Assembly: GCA_023389295.1 (NCBI GenBank)
Contig: JAEWEO010000191.1
Span: forward strand, 1 to 18,912
Reading direction: 5' to 3'
DNA: 18,912 nucleotides
DNA from: Bacillota bacterium
Lineage (GTDB): Bacteria > Bacillota > Clostridia > Lachnospirales > Lachnospiraceae
This document shows positions 15,222-18,912 of the stretch, piece after piece. Position numbers and translations under genes: made by a program. Every line of letters starts with the position of its first letter. Within the stretch, counting starts at the first letter, position 1. The notes under the pieces were generated by a model, which had not been told where the DNA came from, made no database searches, and worked only from the letters and a program-made list of their open reading frames with translations.

Positions 15222-17594
15222 CTAGGAAAGTCCGTAAGCCATAAAATGTGCGAAGGCACAACCTGCGTATTTCTCAAGTCTGGTTACGCTTCCCTTAAGC
15301 TCATTTCCATATAGTAGCTTTGCTGCTTCTTTCGAAATACCATGTTCCCGATTGATATAAAAGGCTCCTTCTATCAGCTTATCAAGAATACGATTTGTCT
15401 CCTCCTCGTGGCGATAATATAGATATAACTCCCTCCACAGATCCGAAATTTCGTAAGTTTGATAATTCCTAAGTCCTTCGGCAAGATATCCCAGACCATT
15501 ATCTCTTAATACATAGGAAACCTCCTGCGTAGTTTCATCCTCATCCACTATACTTATCTTAGGAAATAATTGCTTCATTTTACCGATTAGAAATGAAGGA
15601 TTCGCAGATTTTCCTTCCTCATTTAGCTTATGATAAGTAATATAAAGCTTGTCCTTGGGTTTTGTCATATTAAGATAAATATAAAACTGCTCCGTAAAGG
15701 CTTGCTGTCTCTTGGTTGGTGCCAGCTCAATCTCATTATTTATCAACAACTCACGCTCAATATCGGAAAGAATTCCACCACTTGATATCGCTTTGGGGAT
15801 AATTCCTTCATTTACTCCCATAAAAAACAGTACTTTTATATCCTTTAATCTGGTACGCTCCGTGTCACCAACTACAACCTCATCCACACCGGGTGGAATG
15901 AGTCCAACCTTAACTTCTACAAAACCCGTATCCAGAATTTCTCCAAACTCCTTTAAGCTACAATGTTCTTCTCCAAGAAGTAAAACCATCTGATCAAATA
16001 GATCCATAACAATCGGATATACCTGTTCAAATTCCTTTGCTATCAGGGGAAGCTTATCCTCTATGAATTTCACTCGGTATCTTTCCAGCTTTTCTTCAAT
16101 ATTCAAACGCACCCCAAGCTCATAAAGTGCCTGAGTATAATCTCTTAAGGTCTTTTCCTTATCCTTTAAGATTTCATGCAGAGGTTGTAGTTCCTCCATA
16201 ACTTTCTTTCTTACCTCATTGATCTGATCAAAGGGAATGGGCTCTTTGCTCTTATATCTTCTAATAAATGGTTCCTTCCACCGTTTGAATCCTCGTATTC
16301 CTGTAGCTAAAACATAGTTTTCCAATAAATCAATTTCATCTATTTCTAAAGAGGATAATCCGGTTCGTAAATACCTAAATACTCCTTCATAATTAAAATC
16401 ATCACTAATTACTGCTACTGCAGCACGAAGTAGCTCAACAAAGGGATTATTTAAGATATCTTTTTTGTAGTCAATAAAGCAGGGTATCTTCAAGGTGGCA
16501 AAGCTTCGCTTGGCAATTCGCCCATACTCCTTGATATCCCCGGATACTACTGCTATCTCCTGATAACGGTAACCCTCTTCTCTTACTAAGCGGTTAATCT
16601 CTCTGGCAACAAACTCTACCTCTTTGGTTTTATCCTTTGTAGCATGAATGGTAATATCTTTTTGTTCCTCGTTAAATGTTTTATAGGGATAACGAAATAG
16701 ATTGTGCTCTAGGGAAGCTAACGCAGGAGAATTTTTAAAACGATACGGTACTCCTAAGTCATTTTTCTCCTGAACATATACCGGTTTCTCAATGGTGGTA
16801 CCTGCCTCCTCCGCAATCTTATATAATTTTTGAATGGTTTTTTTACTCAATGCAAAAAGTTGATGATCCTCATCCTCTTTCTCCAAGCTCTCTCTTGGAT
16901 CAAGGGTGACTGTGATCATTACCTTCTTCGCATATTGAAACATTTTTGAAAGTAACTGATATTGGCAGGGAGTAAAGCCTGTAAAACCATCCAAACAAAT
17001 AACAGTTCCTTTTATCCACTCAGAGCGGTCAATAATTTCATTTAAAACCACTAAGATCTCTTCCGCTGTAATATAGCGTTCCTTCATGAAGGTTTTAAAG
17101 CCCTCATATATCGTAAAAAGATCTGTCAGCTTTGCTTTTAAAACCGGTTTCTTTTGCGATATCTCTTGCATTTTCTTAAAATCCTCTGCCTGAATATTAT
17201 ATTGGTACAATTCAGAGAGCAGGGATTTCAATTCATTAATAAATCCGGTCTTTTTTACATTCGTTCCAAACAGTATTAAATCCTTTCTTTTTTCTGATAC
17301 CACTTTACGAAGTACCATGCTCTTACCTGTATCCTCCAATATCGGATAATCATTTGTACCAACCTCATCAAAGATTCGGTACGCAAAACGCAAGAAGCTT
17401 AGGATATCTACATTCATTACACCATGCTCCGGATGCATAGTTACAATGTCCTTCTGTGTTTGTAACGTAAACTGCTCCGGTACAATGACTAAATAATTTG
17501 TATCAGGGTTCAATTTTGACTCTTCAATTATCTCACGGTAAAGCTGATACGATTTGCCTGACCCGGCACTTCCGAGAAAGAGTTGCAAGGACAT
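15222..17594 (-). CDS. addB: AddB N-terminal part (helicase-like region) up to the amber stop
   Basis: 790 residues. Walker A GSAGSGKS is at 8-15; AddB motifs follow, such as VVPEQFTLQTQ, LSFLRFAYRIF, CLDGFTGFTP and, late, FFMGVNEGIIPK and QQAFTEQFYIYLNMTKPKDKLYITYH. The product ends eleven residues after Cys779 (KYAGCAFAHF), the first of four cysteines that ligate the AddB iron-sulfur cluster in Bacillus subtilis (Cys801 there). As translated it would lack the nuclease and the other three cluster cysteines and would probably be unstable. It is divergent from the small membrane protein gene at 17705. Confidence 0.85.
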   Translation of the reverse strand: MSLQLFLGSAGSGKSYQLYREIIEESKLNPDTNYLVIVPEQFTLQTQKDIVTMHPEHGVMNVDILSFLRFAYRIFDEVGTNDYPILEDTGKSMVLRKVVSEKRKDLILFGTNVKKTGFINELKSLLSELYQYNIQAEDFKKMQEISQKKPVLKAKLTDLFTIYEGFKTFMKERYITAEEILVVLNEIIDRSEWIKGTVICLDGFTGFTPCQYQLLSKMFQYAKKVMITVTLDPRESLEKEDEDHQLFALSKKTIQKLYKIAEEAGTTIEKPVYVQEKNDLGVPYRFKNSPALASLEHNLFRYPYKTFNEEQKDITIHATKDKTKEVEFVAREINRLVREEGYRYQEIAVVSGDIKEYGRIAKRSFATLKIPCFIDYKKDILNNPFVELLRAAVAVISDDFNYEGVFRYLRTGLSSLEIDEIDLLENYVLATGIRGFKRWKEPFIRRYKSKEPIPFDQINEVRKKVMEELQPLHEILKDKEKTLRDYTQALYELGVRLNIEEKLERYRVKFIEDKLPLIAKEFEQVYPIVMDLFDQMVLLLGEEHCSLKEFGEILDTGFVEVKVGLIPPGVDEVVVGDTERTRLKDIKVLFFMGVNEGIIPKAISSGGILSDIERELLINNEIELAPTKRQQAFTEQFYIYLNMTKPKDKLYITYHKLNEEGKSANPSFLIGKMKQLFPKISIVDEDETTQEVSYVLRDNGLGYLAEGLRNYQTYEISDLWRELYLYYRHEEETNRILDKLIEGAFYINREHGISKEAAKLLYGNELKGSVTRLEKYAGCAFAHFMAYGLS

Positions 17595-17648
17595 AAAATA
17601 TCCCTCCATCCTTTAGAATTTATCTGCATAAATTATAATTTTGATTAA

Positions 17649-17660
17649 TACTATATAGTA
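17649..17660. promoter_or_regulatory. 12-bp palindrome in the addB / small membrane protein divergent promoter region
   Basis: TACTATATAGTA is a perfect palindrome giving TATAGT in both directions, placed 55 bp before the addB start and 45 bp before the divergent start. It could serve as a shared or overlapping -10 region, but no good -35 is found at normal spacing on either side. Confidence 0.3.
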
Positions 17661-17704
17661 AGAAATAAGACATGAAGCATATCATGTGTGCCCGGAGGGT
17701 AGAA

Positions 17705-18142
17705 ATGGCAAAGACAAAAATAGTCGTTATCCAATTAAAAGAAATCATATATACGGTGATTTTTGCAGCATTAGGTATATTACTGATTTTACTTCTTATC
17801 TTTATGTTTCGAGGTAAAGGTGACGAAGTAGCTTCCAATCAAACTGATCTGTATAGAGCCGGTGTATGGACCTCTTCTATTACCCTGAATGATATGGCCA
17901 TCAATCTAGAGGTGGTAGTAGATAAAAATCACATTAATTCTGTGAGCATCAAAAACATTGATGAATCAATTACTACCTTGTTCCCTTTAATTGAGCCATC
18001 CCTAGAATCAATTGAAAAACAATTATATGATGATGTTCCCATTGATCAGGTACAAATACTGGAAGATAGCAAATATACTCAACAGCTTCTCATAGAAGCC
18101 ATCAAAGTTGCTCTGGATAAAGCAAAGGTAGCTGCCGAGTAA
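17705..18142 (+). CDS. Membrane-anchored small protein resembling an FMN-binding domain without the flavin motif
   Basis: 145 residues with one membrane helix (about 14-36) and an outer domain (about 48-145). The domain order resembles FMN_bind proteins: GVWTSSITLNDMAINLEVVVD (53-73), then HINSVSIKNIDES (76-88), and at the end a helix, LLIEAIKVALDKA (128-140), like the C-terminal helix of that fold. Where flavinylated proteins have S/T-GA-T/S the sequence reads EDSKYTQQ, so covalent FMN attachment is not expected. This assignment is by pattern and uncertain. The start at 17705 follows GGAGG with 6-nt spacing; an upstream ATG at 17672 lacks one. It is divergent from addB and ends at its own terminator (18205-18253). 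Function unknown. Confidence 0.72.
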   Translation: MAKTKIVVIQLKEIIYTVIFAALGILLILLLIFMFRGKGDEVASNQTDLYRAGVWTSSITLNDMAINLEVVVDKNHINSVSIKNIDESITTLFPLIEPSLESIEKQLYDDVPIDQVQILEDSKYTQQLLIEAIKVALDKAKVAAE

Positions 18143-18204
18143 TACATAGTTTTTATAATTCTACACTTATTTAAAGGTTCTATGCTGCCAAATCACAAGT
18201 ATAT

Positions 18205-18253
18205 GAATGCTGTAATGCTTACTACCTCCGTAATGGCATTACAGCATTCTTTT
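18205..18253 (+). terminator. Rho-independent terminator between convergent genes
   Basis: Perfect 14-bp arms GAATGCTGTAATGC (18205-18218) and its complement (18236-18249) with a 17-nt loop, followed by TTTT on the plus strand. It lies 63 bp after the small membrane protein stop and 31 bp before the DegV gene end. The T-run suits the plus-strand gene; the stem may also slow transcription from the DegV side. Confidence 0.75.
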
Positions 18254-18283
18254 ATCCTTCACCATGTTTCTTCAAAGACCGGC

Positions 18284-18912
18284 CTACTTTAAATATTTTT
18301 CATAGGGTGATACCTCATTTAAAAAAGTAATTCCTATGATTCCAGGCCCGGTATGAGCGCCGATTGCGCACCCAACATAATTGGTAAGAAAATGTTTGCA
18401 GTTGTAGGTAAGGCTTAACTGTTCCTTCACTACCTCCATCGTCGGGGCATCATCTCCATGGATCACTCCAATCCACTGCTGATCTAAATTAGCACCACGC
18501 TCGCCCACCATTTCAATCAGTCTCTTTAGTGACTTCTGTCTTCCTCTTACTTTCTCAATTGATTCAAGTGCACCATCATCATTTACTTGAATAATTGGCT
18601 TTATATCTAGTAGGCCTCCGGCAATGGCTGAGGTTCTACTCAGTCTTCCACCTTTGAAGAGATACTCTAAGGTATTTACCGTAAATATCATTTCCATATG
18701 CTCACAATGCCACTTAATGCCCTGGATAATTTCCTCTTTTGAGGCACCTTTTTGCTGCATCAAAAGTGCATAATAAGCAACTAAACCAAACCCGGTTGAT
18801 GCACATTTTGAGTCAATGATAGTTAGATCAAAACCAGGATATTCTTCTAAAAGTTCATTTTTTGCGATATTTGCTGCATTGTATGTACCTGCAATTCCTG
18901 TGGAAAAGCAGA
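18284..18912 (-). CDS. DegV-family fatty-acid-binding protein, N-terminus cut by window edge
   Basis: DegV (FakB-like) proteins bind fatty acids; FakB members present them to the kinase FakA for phosphorylation. 209 residues are visible. At the cut end CFSTGIAGTYNAAN matches the conserved lipid-binding SxxSGTY region, followed by LTIIDSKCASTGFGL and TVNTLEYLFKGGRLSRTSA, which is highly typical of DegV. IKPII, RGRQKSLKRL, GCAIGAHTGPG and IGITF complete the C-terminal domain, so only about 80 N-terminal residues are missing. Whether it is a true FakB or an orphan DegV protein cannot be told, as no fakA is in view. Confidence 0.94.
   Translation of the reverse strand, partial: CFSTGIAGTYNAANIAKNELLEEYPGFDLTIIDSKCASTGFGLVAYYALLMQQKGASKEEIIQGIKWHCEHMEMIFTVNTLEYLFKGGRLSRTSAIAGGLLDIKPIIQVNDDGALESIEKVRGRQKSLKRLIEMVGERGANLDQQWIGVIHGDDAPTMEVVKEQLSLTYNCKHFLTNYVGCAIGAHTGPGIIGITFLNEVSPYEKYLK

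Larger units (their letters stand above)
14199..17594 (-). pseudogene. addB: addB, interrupted by one in-frame amber codon
   Basis: AddB partners AddA: it has an inactive helicase fold that reads recombination hotspots, plus a nuclease held by an iron-sulfur cluster. The frame from ATG 17594 (GGAGG 8 nt upstream) to TAA at 14199 is 1131 codons, normal for the family, with a single TAG at codon 791 (15222-15224). The sequence around the stop, AYGLS-stop-EERQEY, aligns with the usual AddB pattern YGL-x-L-x-E-R-x-x-Y, so the lost residue was probably leucine (TTG to TAG). There is no frameshift or second stop. TAG also ends addA, hslO and xylB, so it normally terminates here. Options are a recent nonsense mutation, a sequencing error, readthrough or a split gene. 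Labelled pseudogene for caution; the intact partner AddA suggests the loss is recent, if real. Confidence 0.85.

Noticed and set aside
15222..15224. General UAG recoding (for example pyrrolysine) as explanation for the addB stop
   Set aside because: addA, hslO and xylB in the same window all end with TAG exactly where their families end, so UAG is a normal stop here. No recoding element was evident downstream.
15032..15277. 81-codon open frame spanning the addB stop region on the minus strand
   Set aside because: It is another frame over conserved addB sequence, has no family-like features and no ribosome site. The true continuation is in the same frame as addB.

Overview
The window looks like ordinary chromosome from a low-GC, spore-forming Firmicute, most likely a plant-sugar-using member of the Lachnospiraceae (Clostridium cluster XIVa). 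The evidence is an alpha/beta-type small acid-soluble spore protein, AddAB (the Gram-positive counterpart of RecBCD), a DegV-family protein, a ROK-type XylR beside xylB, a CcpA-type cre box and a GH94 disaccharide phosphorylase. No rRNA, tRNA, CRISPR array, insertion sequence or prophage gene was seen. Genes lie on the minus strand except two: the ROK regulator and a small membrane-anchored protein.

Layout. 1-2094 (-): GH94 phosphorylase, cut by the left edge. 2205-3083 (-): redox chaperone Hsp33. 3241-4050 (-): class I SAM methyltransferase with its own strong promoter. 4245-5714 (-): xylulokinase xylB, facing the ROK/XylR regulator (6091-7251, +) across a 376-bp control region. That region has a near-consensus xylB promoter, two related operator-like repeats and a perfect cre match. 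7284-9832 (-): a cell-envelope group of a GT2-GtrA glycosyltransferase, a phosphodiester glycosidase (NAGPA domain) and a small four-helix membrane protein. 10059-10295 (-): spore DNA-binding protein with a good terminator. 10403-17594 (-): addB-addA recombination operon. 17705-18142 (+): single-helix membrane protein resembling an FMN-binding domain without its flavin-attachment motif. 18284-18912 (-): DegV-family protein, cut by the right edge.

The most unusual point is that addB is interrupted by one in-frame TAG (15222-15224). The reading frame stays open for 340 further codons and encodes an intact nuclease domain. The stop separates the first cysteine of the AddB iron-sulfur cluster from the other three. 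TAG is the normal stop of addA, hslO and xylB here, so general UAG recoding is unlikely. A recent nonsense mutation, a sequencing error or local readthrough are the options.

The sugar genes fit a lifestyle of phosphorolytic cleavage of imported beta-glucosides and xylose use under ROK repression and catabolite control. I found no clearly new multi-gene system. The best leads are the addB amber codon, the xylB-xylR control region, the envelope module and the FMN_bind-like protein.
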